A stretch of 64,000 nt of DNA from the NCBI RefSeq assembly GCF_016906535.1, contig NC_057382.1, positions 310,001-374,000 of the forward strand, given 5' to 3'. The position numbers and the translations under genes are program-made. This document shows positions 23,346 to 35,085 of this stretch, piece after piece (within the stretch, counting starts at the first letter, position 1; each line of letters opens with the position of its first letter). The notes under the pieces are model-generated. The model saw only the letters and a list, made by a program, of their open reading frames with translations, did not search any database and was not told the origin of the DNA. The DNA comes from Rhizoctonia solani. Its lineage: Eukaryota; Basidiomycota; Agaricomycetes; Cantharellales; Ceratobasidiaceae.

Positions 23346-25113
23346 TTAATATTCAAGCATGACTAAATCCGACCCTCCCCGTGTGCCACCCAATAACATC
23401 CCCTCTCCTTCATGAAATGCAAACAGCGGTCCAGGACGGCCTTGAATCATGGCCAAATCTCCGTAATCCCCTAGATCGAGCAAGGCCCTGTCAAGAGGCG
23501 CCTGGTGTGACATCGATGGGTCGTAGCTATTCGCAAACCTTCGCCCAAGCGCGATCCCCAATGGTTGGAAACTACTTCCTGTGGTGATCCAGACGGAACG
23601 ATAGCAACCCCCATTGACGGTACCCATTGAGAATGCTCCTAATGCGGGTGAGAGCAGATAAAAGAAGGAACGGCGATGCGTTAGACCATAGCTGCCGGGC
23701 TCAGAGCCTTCTGCTTCCAAATAAGGGACGCGAAGATCGTAATGGGTTATCTCTTCACCACTATTGCTAAACGCCAGAATCGGCACGCGCATATGACCCG
23801 AATTCGTTATACTGGACGACCGAAATTGATTCAAAAGACCAAAAAAGGTTTCGGTAGGCAAGTGTGTCCAGTATTTACGCTCCATTACAGTGGTCGAAGG
23901 TGCTACAGGTTTATGAATGGCAATAAAACTGTCAGAGTAAATCAAAAGCTGATCGCATGGCAGAAATTGAAGCGTTATTGTCTGAATTGGCCGTGAGCTT
24001 GGTAATAACGCGAGTTGGTCGCGGCTTACCCTTCTGGATGAGCGATGTGGCCCCTGAAATTCTGAACGAGCCGGCGCTTCATTCCCTTGCGGCCGGTGCA
24101 TAAAAACTTGAAATATATGCGCAGCATCAACTACGGCACAATAGCGCTCGCCAATAGCAATACCCATCACTTCTGAGGCAGGATTACGTAGATCCAAAGC
24201 AATTGAATGGATAAAATCCGAACTATCCAATAAAAGACCCCCTTGCGTGCGTGACTGAGCTTGGAGCAGATCTTCCGCCAACGCTGACGACCCCGCATCG
24301 ATAGCTTGAACAAAATTAGAATAGGCCACCGGGAGGATGACCAAGAAACAAACCTCGGCGCGCCGTCCTCTGTGACACACCCGGCCCACATGACCGACAC
24401 GCACCCATTGGACACCCCCACACACAACTTGGCGATCTGCACCGTCAATGACAGAACCCTGATCCACTTGAGACCATGTTTGTAATTTTCTCCAAAAGGC
24501 GCGCATACGTATACGCCTCCCAAGTCAGAGGCAACCGCAACCCACGAGTCCATCGAAGCCATGGCCGTCAGAAACTCGTTGTTTGGCATGGCGAGGCGAC
24601 GGGATGTTCGGGGCCTGATAGGAACGTCGGGTTGTGCTTTGGGAGACCAACGACGGGATAGTTCAAATTGCTTGCGAACCTCGTTTTCGAGCTCTTGAGC
24701 AGACATGGTCCCAGCTGCCTGAGAAACACGCTCGGACACCGGGTACGTCGGTTGTAAAATAAAGTTTAACCAAATAGTTCGATCTTCGGTGAGGTACTTG
24801 AGCCATTTGTTACACTCGATGGGTAACAACTCTAATGAGTCAACCCGTTCCTTTGCACAAGGGGGACGTGACTCAAACTCACGCGACGGATGACTAGAAT
24901 ATCCGCGACTCCCAAATAGGCAATGACCATAACCATTACGTCCTCGGGAAGCGGCCCAACCGCATGGACTTGTTGTCCCGAGCTTGGTGCTTTGAGGTGG
25001 CGAGACGTAGATGTTAAACTTGAGGCTGTATATTTTCGTGGCTGAGGGTCCCGAAAAGGCTCTGCAAGCCCCCGATAACTCGCGAGCCCGAACGGTGCAT
25101 CTCGGTGCAACAT
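23346..25113 (-). CDS. F-box protein, one intron, one apparent frameshift
   Basis: Exon 1 is 25113-24883 (77 codons) and ends in the F-box helix LPEDVMVMVIAYLGVADILV. A GTGAGT donor follows and exon 2 starts at 24829 (LLPIECNKWLKYLTEDRTIW), with the Trp that normally follows the F-box core. The frame then runs through a region with beta-propeller-like repeats (MDSWVAVASDLGGVYV). It must shift near 24340-24375, because the remaining conserved-looking sequence (SNFVQAIDAGSSALAEDLLQ to the end LVMLEY) continues in another frame to a stop at 23346. Total length is about 560 residues. Likely an SCF substrate adaptor whose C-terminal half differs from the LRR type at 8304-9658. A missed short intron at the shift is possible. 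Confidence 0.72.
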
Positions 25114-28100
25114 CCTGCCAAGGACATTAAAAAAAAGGGAGAATGCTTTTATACTGCGGTCGGTGTAGAGACGCGAGGCACATACACCGCAATAGGGTAC
25201 TTACCGGACGACCGAGCCGAAGTAATCCCTTGGCTACAACCCGGTTCCCTTCTTGTATTCCGAGCTATATACTAGGGTTCCCCAAGACTGCTGATATGAC
25301 TACGATAGGCAGAGCATTACGATTTCGCTAGTGGCTTGGTTTTAATGACGTATATTTACCAACAGGAAAACTACTTTCTCTCTCTCTCGTATGGGATCAA
25401 AATACGGGCTGTGAAGATGACGTCGGAGAGTGGGTCGGGGTCGGGGTCGGCCTATAACGCACTCCGATCACGTGAACCTTGTGAATTCAAACACTCGTAA
25501 ACTCGAGTTGCGTTTCAGACTCGACTCCCCTCTTCTTTGTTGTACAGTACATTCGCATGACATTTGGACAAAAGAGAGTGAGAGACCCATTACTCCACCC
25601 AACCTTGTTCAGGGCATCAGCACACCTTCCCAGACTATAAATGTCCAACAATCTCCTTCTCCACATTCGAGTCACTTGATAGAATAATGAGAAGAGCCGG
25701 GTCACCGACGAATAGGAGGAATGGGCGGCAAAAAAATTACCCCCGTTCTCCCCCCGCTCAGCCATTCTAACCCCCCATCAAACGTATAGAAGTAAGACTC
25801 TTGTGATTTGTGAGTTTGTTGAAGAGCGAGATTGGCTTTATGCGCCCCCACCCCATGTGACTCACCTTGTCACATCATGTCACACCTATAATTAGTAATC
25901 CCACCGGGTTTTTTATATATTCGTAAATTGGGTTTGCGCAGTTGGTTTGTGGTAGCGTACAGCCTAGACGCAGGTGTTATTTATGTTAAAATGTAATCAT
26001 ATCACAAGTATGATTGTGTGCACTGCGGAGAATCCGTATCGCCTTGGAATAGCCATATGCGAAAAGGTGCTGGGTATATGCTAAAGAAGAGCATCTATCG
26101 GCCGATTCAACAGGAAGGTATCACTGATCTGATCAATTACAAGCAAAGCGTGCTCATCGATGAGATAGGTACGTAATTTACTGTCTGGTTGAACATCTTT
26201 CCTTATGATGCAAGTCAATGGGTTCTTTTGTACTCATTCACACAACGTTTTTTTGTACGCCTCGACAGGAAATCATTTTCTCTCTTATGTGCTGTATGGT
26301 ACGATTAGGGGGATCCACAGGGTGACGGGACCGGGGTCGCCTCGTGGACATTGTTATTATAATTGGATGGAATAGTGCGAGCGTACAGGACTGCCGCGTG
26401 GTCTACGGACGGTCGGGTGGTCTTCGGTTCTTTTTGATTAGCGATGGTGGTTCGTGGTTCCTAGTTATGGATTTTGTTATCATTTTTTAAGTTATACACA
26501 CAGGATGAATATCACCCAGTCCAGGCACCTCGGTTCGGTTCTCACTACATGCGGACCTCAGAGCCTAATTGTTATTTCTAGTTCCGTTTGGTGGAGATCC
26601 GGCGTTTCGTACCTGTACGACGACGACGTTTGCGAAAGTTTAGTTTCCCAGTGAAGCAGGTGGCACGACCATTCAGTACTAAGGGTGGCAACCGAAACGA
26701 TATTCTTGGGGGGGGGGGGAGGCGTCACAATTGATATCGTGTGTGCTAATTGTAACGTAGTGTTGGTGACAGCAGTGATGGAAATGAGAAAAAAAAAAAG
26801 TTCTCATCGAGGGTCAAGCACATGGGGATTCTACCCGATCGATAGTCTCGGCCGGAACGGGTATAATACCCGTATGCGAGATATGGGAATAAAGGAATCT
26901 GATTATTTTATATATAAAAAGTATGGGACACCTGAAACGACACTGCTATGCATATATCGAGTGAAGGTTTTATATACGTGCCTCTGGAGATTCACTATGC
27001 CCGTGATGGGTAATAACGGCGACCGAGCCCAGCCTCGAGTCTATAACCAGACGGGGAAACCCAGTTGCGGAGTGTCTCGGAAGGACGAGGGGTTTTAACC
27101 GCTCTGGGAGATAGACGTTACGCCATAGATGATGAGAATTCGAAGCAGGTGGACTTGAAAAGGTTCGAGGTGCTCTCGCTAGGGTTGACGTGGAAACAGT
27201 TGTACAGTTTTGATAAAATGTGGGCGGGAGATGGAGGATGCAAACCGATGGAGCTCGGTGATGGCGCTGAGCGGGGCAGAATGCGAGTGAATGAGTTGGA
27301 TGGGTGATGCACAGGATGGATAGATGGGCGTTGTTCGAGTTTAGCCCCACTGGCAGACTGAGATTAATCTGGTCTAAATAGGACACAGAGGAGGCTGACG
27401 TCAAGAATAGGGGGGATCTTATCGGAGGTGATGTGCATTGCGAGCGGATTAATTCGAGTGGGAAATGGAGAGAATGGAACCAAATAAAGTGCTAGAGAAT
27501 GGAACATATGGTCCGACCGGCGGCGTGGAGCCAGAAATGGCAAGGAAGGAGGGGGATGCCTGAGAGGCACGCGTGTGAACGGAGGGGTGATTGGTTGGCA
27601 TGGGTCTGACTCGAGGTGATGATCAAATGGTGTCAAAAGTCCACCTCGTGGGGAGCACGGGGTCCGAGAGTTCTTTGCTAGCGCCGACACAGGGATTGGT
27701 TGATTGTGCAAGCGCACGAGTTAGCGAGAGATTGAGGGTATAATACTGGGTGAGTAGTGGGTATGTAGGGGCAAAGGAACCCACTGATTAGCAGAGAGCA
27801 GACAACAGATCCCGAGTGGGGCGCACACTTTTATTTCCATTTTCTGATAGACTCGAAGCAGCGTCTAGCTGTTTGCAGCCAAGCGGCGATTGGCCGCAAA
27901 ACTCCACCCAGGCAATGCGAAGGACTGGTGACTCCAACTCGACTATATACAACCTCGTCTCTGACGCCCCTTTGTTTACTCGCCTCGAGCGCCTCGACAG
28001 CATGTCGTCTACCACCGTTGCCATCGTTGCCTCGTATGGCCGCCAATTCTGAATCTCTGCACCACGTACACGCGATCCAAAAACTGCTAATTTTTTCGAA

Positions 28101-29090
28101 TATCTCCATACACATCGAATCACATCCATCCACAAACTCGTGCCTGCCTCGACCCCACTATCTATACTCAGCATTGGATCTATCATCCCCACCCCGCTGC
28201 CTCGACCATTCCACTGCCAACTCCCATTCTTATATCTATAATCATCCTGTCCCCTAACTTCACTGCCACCCAGCCCTGTCCCCTTTCCGCCTCCTCGCAT
28301 CCTAAGCTCCAAGCCGCGAATTCCACCGCACCCAATCATCGTCTGACCCGCTCTCACCAACACCAACATCACACCCATACACAGCGACCATGTTACATAA
28401 TCCAATCTCTCTCCCTCCCTCGGCATGGCCCACCCTAAACCCCCAACCCCCCTCTCACGGGGCGAGTCCCTCTCAGCGTTCTCGTCCCGTCAGATGGCAT
28501 CCGTACGAAAGTGGGAACCCGACCAGTGCAGGAATGACCGGCTTGTCAGAGAAGCAGGACAAGCGCCGACTCCAGATTACTATCCCAAGGCCATGCATCG
28601 TATGTTCATTCATTCTCATCTGCTCATCCTTTCCTTGCTCACCAATCCTATTCTTTCTCATTCCATTCGTCACGTGTCACCGGCTGTGTTATGACTCGAC
28701 TCGATCCCATTTGCAATCCAATTGCCAATCGAACCTTCCGATGGAAACTCACTACTGGGGCGTCTGTTTTGCCTCCTCCGGGCGTTTGTCACTTGCCGCA
28801 TTCGGATGTCACTCTCTCTGTGACTTGTCTCGTCCGGCGTCTGCAATTCGGCCTGACCCGCATCGCCTTCTACTCGTGGCGGACCCATCCCTTCTGCGTA
28901 TTTATTACCCGAATTGATCTACCGACGCATACGCCTCTCCACGTTTGCCACTCTTGTCCCTATCGGTGGCAATCTCCCCTTTTCTCTCTGGGCTTGCTAT
29001 CATTATTCTCTATTTCACTACTTTTGGGTTGGTGCTCACTCAATATATCTGTACCCCTATCTTGGTCCCTCCCTGCCGTTTTGGGACGCC
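25114..29090. other. Long intergenic region with low-complexity tracts
   Basis: Nearly 4 kb without a confident gene. Features seen: a CT repeat near 25375, GGGTCG repeats near 25430-25452, a long G run near 26709 and an A run near 26791. A possible single exon lies at about 26008-26167 (+) with a C-x2-C...H pattern (DCVHCGESVSPWNSH) and a GTACGT donor. From about 27800 to 29090 the plus strand is strongly pyrimidine-rich, which fits the promoter and 5' leader of the cyclin gene; the long minus-strand frame 28426-27788 is a product of that composition. Confidence 0.4.
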
Positions 29091-32000
29091 ATGCTCTCCA
29101 CCACCATGTCCTATGGTGATCTTGCCCGTGGCTTACACCTCCAAAACCCCCTGATTGATTTTTCAAACCTCAATCTCTCAAACGAAAACTACCTTTTCGA
29201 CTCGGACTATTTTTCCTATCTCGTTGACTCGCCTGAAAATATGCCTTCCCCTGAAATGCGCGACATTGATTACTTTCCTCATCGTGTTTATGTCATTGGC
29301 GGCAATTGTACCGGCTGCATTTTATCCGCGGCTGATTACCACTGCTCTTCCTGCGGTACCGGCTCCGATTCCTGCTGTGGCACGCGTCTTCGTTCGACCG
29401 TCTCGGTCCGTCGGCATAATACCCACCCTCGCTCCAAACACCCTTATACCCGGCGCCATGCTTCGTCTAAAATGCAGCGTACTCGTTCATTGACCGATAT
29501 TAATAATTCAAATGTTCCAACCCCTTCTCCCCTACGTCAATCTGCTGTCTCCAGTGTAGGTGCCGGACAGGTATGTTTCTGTTTACTGGTTGATTTTGGC
29601 TTGTTTTAACCCGATTTCAGCAGTTGTGCGAGTCTTTCGAGTCCGCACATTTGCCGGGCACATTCAATCACCCGACTCAGCCCATCCACACCCCATCGAC
29701 TATTAAACCCCATGTCTTGAGATCGATTCTCACCACTCCATCGACCCGTCCGTCGACTCCCAGTTCCGTCACTCCGACGACGATTCATCCTTCTCGTATT
29801 CTTGTTGCGCCCGCCAGCGCCATCAGTCCCATCTCGCCAGTTCGAGAACGGGGATTTTTTGGGCGACCGATGACCCACGGCCAGTCTGCTATTGGGGAGG
29901 CCACAAGCGGTGTCGCGGCCAGATCATATGAAGGATCAAATGAAGGAGATGACGATGATGCAAGGACGGAAATGGGATCCCCGGAGGAGGATATGGATCA
30001 CGTGGGGCCGGGGGGTGGCGGCCCAACTAGCATAAGGCTCCCACCGATTCAAAGCCTTCCGCCCATGGCCACCCAACCCATCTACCCCGGACCAACCACG
30101 ATCTCCCAAGAGTTGTTGCTCTACGGCCCTGCGGGCGTTACCCCCGCCCCAGCCGAACTTCAGCGAAACAATGTCCACGACAAGTTGCCACCGGTCCCAG
30201 CGTTTGGACCTTCTCGCCAAGCCACCTTTTTTGGCATTCAAAATGTGCCCGTTGCGGACGGGACCACCAGATTTGCGACCATGTGTGCCCCCGGTGTCCG
30301 TCCTGTCCCAAGTTCTCGCCCGGTCTATCCTCCTGCTGGACTCGGTCCGCTCGTCGCGGGCTATCAGGCTTGCCGCATGGCGGACTGACCGCTCCCATCG
30401 AACGAGGCGACCAATTCAACGAATGGAAAGAACGCCAACGCGCCAAGGAACGTGCCGATATCGTTGTTAAAGATGGCGACCTTACCCCTGTGGAACGTGC
30501 CGAAATGGACAAGCGCATCAGTGAGTTTAAAAGTGTCAAGCGATGTGAGAGCGAGCGTATATATGCGGTGCCGTGCATGCAGTCGCCCTGCCTTACGACC
30601 ACTATCGTTTCGCGAACCCCGACGTCGAGTCGTCGCCGTTTCTGAATCTCGATTAGTTGTTCGTTGGTAGATGGGCTGCCTGCCCGACGCCGGATACATG
30701 CGCTCGCTAGGCGCATCGGGTGAGTTGCACCGAGGGAAATGGTAGAGGTACTCAACTTTGGATGTTTGATTCTAGCCATGTCGGTCAAGGTGATTAATCA
30801 TATATACTACGGCGTGGACGACGTCCCCAAGACTCGCTCTCCGACGACTTTGAAGCGTCGACTTGACGAGGACGAGGATACGGTACCGGGACCGGCGGTA
30901 AGTACCCGAGCCGGCTCTTCACGCGATACCGCGTACTGGCCTCCGACCCCGGCATCGATGCCCGCGTCCCCCGAAAGCCCTCGTACTCGCCGCGGGCGCC
31001 AACGTGCCTCGCTCCGCAAAGAAGTCCTCGGGATCGAGACTGCGGCCGTCCCCGCACCCGCACCCGTCACCGTCGAGCGCGAAGAACGCGACCAACAAGA
31101 CCCGACTCGGGATCACCCACACGTACATTGACGTGGTTCGTCACCGAGGTCCTCCGTCGTTCGCGCACAAGCATCAATGTCCTTCAGGTAGCGTTGGCTT
31201 ATTTGGCTGGAGCTAAACGTGAGTCATCCAATGATTGACTCGGGCATTGTCTCAATGTTTTTGTACATTCTAGCCGAGATTCACAGAGAACTTCGTGCAG
31301 CTGCAGAATGTCAAGCTGATCTAGCTATGAAAATTGCTGGTTCGTCGATCGGATAGTTGGGCGCACCCAGTTTGGACTCACACGACATTCGCGACCTTTT
31401 TTTGGGGTTTCTTTTTTTGAATTTTAGGATTACCCGCGCATATTCGCGAAGCTTTGCCCGCTATGGATTGGATGGGGGTGACTTTACGCCTTCCCCGTTG
31501 ATAGATCCCCGGCGTACTTTCCTGGCCTCGTTGGTTCTCGCATCCAAGTTTTTGCTTGACAAGGCGTTTTCAAACAAGGCGTGGGCAAAGTCAGTAATGG
31601 AGAGATCGTTTCGGGCGGATATTGACTTTGCAGTGATATAGATTGAGTGGACTTGAGGCTCTTGAAGTTGGCAAGTGTGAACGTGCTTTGGGGTCTGCTC
31701 TCAACTGGCGTCTTTGGGTCGGCCGTGAGGTCTCTCGCGAGTTTGGCTCCTCGGCATCTGAACAACCTCCGCTCCACCTCAGCAAATGTTGTCCCCGCCA
31801 TACGTCAACGATAATCTATCTGTGCTTAGTAGTCCTCCTGGCTCCCAAGGCACGACAAGTTCGACACCGACGCTGTATTCCGACTCGGAACCGATGCGCT
31901 CCAGGGATACGAAGACCTCGGCCAATGGACCGCGACTCCAGAGTATTTCGATTCGAACGAACCGGCCGTAGTGGACCACGATGGAGATTTGCAACGTGCT

Positions 32001-32366
32001 GCGATGAGCTCTGATTTGGACGCTCGCTCGCGCGCCGCATCTAGCGCCAAGGGCGTTCGTGCCATGAACTCCTCGGACGCTCGCGTGCGCGCGACGATGA
32101 GCTCCAACGCTGATGCTCTCCCGCCTTGCTCTCATTCCCGTCCAAGTCTGCACTCTATTCGGTCGTTTGATCGCCCTCCTCTGCGTCACGCTGTTTCTGA
32201 CATGGTCACGCCCCAGACGGATAGCATGGGTTGCGCGCATGCTGCGCCGATCTATGTCGAAGTCGGCCGTGAGTCTCCGTTGGCGTATGCGGTCCTTGAT
32301 CAGCCTTGGAATGCTATCAATGCGTCGCACTGGGATTTTGGAACCGACGGCGTTGTGGGTGCTTAG
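29091..32366 (+). CDS. Pcl-type (PHO85-partner) cyclin, frame disrupted in several places
   Basis: Cyclins of this class activate Pho85/CDK5-like kinases. Exons read: 29091-29570, 29621-30520, a middle exon ending 31218, 31274-31339, 31428-31589 and 31642-32366. The N-terminal 450 residues are Ser/Pro-rich. The cyclin box starts SGSPTRTLTWFVTEVLRRS, then INVLQVALAYLAGAKPEIHR, KIAGLPAHIREALPAMDW, the hallmark DPRRTFLASLVLASKF, SNKAWAKLSGLEALEVGK and CERALGSALNWRLWVG. The C-terminus is rich in Ser and Asp. Reading frame shifts are needed near 30365, 31090, 31474-31478 (G run), 31770 and 31893. All lie in otherwise conserved coding sequence, so this is either an assembly-damaged real gene or a recent pseudogene. 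The exon between 30520 and 30900 is not resolved. One intron uses a GTTCGT donor (31340). Confidence 0.75.
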
Positions 32367-33912
32367 CTGCAAGATTGCAAGATTGTTAGTCTTTGTCAAG
32401 GGGTTGCTGCGCCAGCCTAGCGACCTAGATAAATTAATCCGGAAGCACTCGACCAAATTCCATTTAAATACATGGTAAATTGTCTCCCCTTTTTTATCCA
32501 CGTCTGCTCGTATTCCCTACCATATTTACTCCGCGCCTGCTGTAACCCTTTGTATATCTCCCGACTGTTTCTCTCTGCATTTGTGTTTGTTGTCTGCAAT
32601 GTCTATGACAAATTTAGGAAAAAAAATCGAAATCAGAAAGTGTTTGTTATGCCCGTATCCATATGCTCTATGCTCCCCCTCCCCCCTATATTTTTGTGCT
32701 ATGATTTCTGAATTAACTGGATGTTTGCTCTAGAGAAAGCTTAAGGTCGTCCGAGGTTGGCATACGTTCATCTCGAAATCCATCGTATGTAATCGACCCA
32801 TTCGGTCCAATGTGCGAAGAGAGCGCATTTATCGAGTTGCTCCTCTCACCACGATGCTCACGGAGCACAATGACATTCGCGGGCCGTAGTCGTTTGCCAC
32901 CCTACTTGCTGGGTAACTTCCCTCAACTAAGCAACCGAGTATTTTCCTCATTCCTTGTCTGTTTTTGTGATTGACATGCTCTTCCAGAGTGGTTAGCATT
33001 TCGGCATTCAAAAAAATACCTTTTTAATCGGCATATTGACTGTGCGATGTTTTCCAAATATCCCGCGGCGTCGTCGCGAACATCGGGCAACTGAAACATC
33101 CCATCATACATCAAATGATGCAGCTGAACGATTCGGTATCGTTTGTTCTCGATATCACCCGATAAAACCACCAAGCATGACTAAACCTAACAACCATACG
33201 TCTTCTGTACCAATAACACCTCAGCGATGTCAGCAGCCGGACCGATCGACACATTATGTGAGAAGTTTCCAAAGTCTGCCAGGTTGCTAGTTGGTGGAGA
33301 TACGGAGAGAGAGAGAGAAGATCAACCCAATCAAAACGAGATGGAAGGGATTTGATGGCTTGACTGGGTTCTCTTGTTCTCTCCCAGCATATGCCGTCAA
33401 AAGTATGGTGATACAGGGTCGGCTTGGATTCAACCTCCGATATTGACAGCGCAGCACATTAATTTGGGCCCATTGGACACTGGGCAACTGGGGTAACTCA
33501 TGACCATTGGGTGGGTCAGACCGGGTAGTGGGTGTGATTGTGAGCCAAGAACGGTCCCTGCACAGTTGCTTATAACAAGTAAACTTAATGAAGCGCACGT
33601 GGCAGATGGAGGCCTCTGAATCTAGGCTCTCGATGTACATCTTACCCTTCGTTGCGTTGGTTCCTTGTGCATCGTGGCAGAGATAGCGTAGATAGTTGAT
33701 ATTACACTTACATCGCACAGTAGAACTAACTAGACTACAGGTTGTCACAGTTATACACATTTTAATCCGCAAGAAATGATGGAGATGATGAGAGATGATG
33801 TGAGGGAGAGAAATGAGAAATGAACCCAGAACCACGAGTCCGAAGGAAAACCGAAGGTATAATCATAGGAGACCAAGATAAGCGAAAATGGTGAAGGTAT
33901 CAGTTGAGGGGT
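32367..33912. other. Intergenic, possible minus-strand coding fragments
   Basis: About 1.5 kb between two convergent genes. Minus-strand frames at 33174-32923 (MYDGMFQLPDVRDDAAGYLE) and 33011-32829 (LEEHVNHKNRQGMRKILGCL) look protein-like and could be exons of one small gene or remnant, but I cannot name it. A GA repeat lies at 33301-33318. Confidence 0.35.
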
Positions 33913-35085
33913 TTACGCGCGCACACGACAACGTATCCACTCTCCACCCTTTTCCTCCCACTCGCGGCCCATGTCTTCGATCATTTGATCAAACTCGCCC
34001 TCGGTTTGAACATGGTTCAGACCACCTGCTTTGAGCATAGGGGTCTTGAGGCCCTTGAACGCAAGGTATTGATTGGTCCAGGCATCGCGACCGAGCTTGC
34101 CGTTGCGAGAGCTCATGACGATATTGCGGGCGTCCTCCTTGACACCCCTGAACCCAGCAGCGCGAACCATATCAGCGAGGTGGTCGGTTACGTTGAGCAC
34201 GAGCCCTCGTCGCCGGCAGAGCTCGGCGAGCATGGCGTTCTGCATCCTGTTAGCCGGCCCGACGTTTCGTGCACGAGACAAGTTGCCATCGAGGATCTGG
34301 ATGTATCCGCCCGGTTTGGTAACACGGTACAGTTGAGCAAGAGCAACGGGCCATTCTTCACGACGAAGGCCGAGAACAAAGCCGCGTTGGTGGACAAGAT
34401 CGAAGCGGTTGGTCCATGACAACGGGAGGTCAAGAACGGACATGCGATTTAGCTTGACGTTCTTGGGAGCCGGGCGGGGGAATAGGTTATCCTCAATGTC
34501 AATGCCTTGGATATGGATTCCCGGAACTTCCTTAGAGATGGCCGTAAGCCAAGCGCCTGTGAGAGGGAGAGTTAGAAACTAATATCCAAAGTGACAAACA
34601 GCTTGCTCACCTGATCCAACTCCCGAGTCTAGAACTTGTGAGTCCTTGGTAAGGCGAGCTCCAGAGAGGAGATTTTTGTTATCATACAAGGTCTTGAACA
34701 TGTCATGCTGAAGCTGAAGACTAGACAAATCATGCATGTCAGTAAATCTTATGACCATAGTTAAATGACGGTTGACTTACCGGTCAGCCTCAACCTTGTC
34801 AGAAGGCAGGAGGTATTCGGCCTTGGGTGCCGACTGGTGATTGCGAATAGTATGAGGGATCACTCGAGTCGCATCGGGTTGTCCGAGAGGAACATAGCCT
34901 TGTGGGAGGTGTGTGCTTGGACGAGGGACCCCCGAGCTAGCGCAAGATAAATGAGTAAAGGTAGATCGGGTTTCAAAGAGTCCAGATACTTACAGACTAG
35001 CCAAAGGCCGGGAGATTGCTGCAGCTTGAACGGAACCGCGACGAAGTCCAGGAGTGAAGAGGCGAGCAGCAAGAGTAGTATTCAT
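33913..35085 (-). CDS. Class I SAM-dependent methyltransferase, probably mitochondrial
   Basis: Exons 35085-34994, 34936-34781, 34720-34611 and 34556-33913 sum to 1002 bases, giving 333 residues, with all phases closing and no disruption. The N-terminus MNTTLAARLFTPGLRRGSVQ is Arg-rich and lacks acidic residues, like a mitochondrial presequence (inference). The Rossmann methyltransferase motifs are clear: motif I VLDSGVGSGAWLTAI, motif II GIDIEDNLF, FDLVHQRGFVLGL (motif IV region) and LYRVTKPGGYIQI (motif V/post). Fungal methyltransferases of this layout (UbiE/LaeA-like) act on small molecules, but the substrate cannot be read from sequence. The start codon has a suitable short first exon ending in a GTAAGT donor. 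The gene is convergent with the cyclin gene. Confidence 0.85.

Noticed and set aside
27788..28426. 212-codon minus-strand frame
   Set aside because: Gly/Arg-rich antisense of the pyrimidine-rich leader of the cyclin gene; no domain and no splice support.
28390..28917. 175-codon plus-strand frame upstream of the cyclin
   Set aside because: Composition matches the pyrimidine-rich leader and shows no family resemblance; an upstream exon is possible but unsupported.
31352..31354. TAG stop in the cyclin box
   Set aside because: It falls inside an intron with a GTTCGT donor (31340) and TTTTAG acceptor (31427), which also restores the conserved sequence.
33287..33835. 182-codon minus-strand frame
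   Set aside because: No recognisable domain, biased His/Ser/Cys composition and no splice context; not enough to call a gene.
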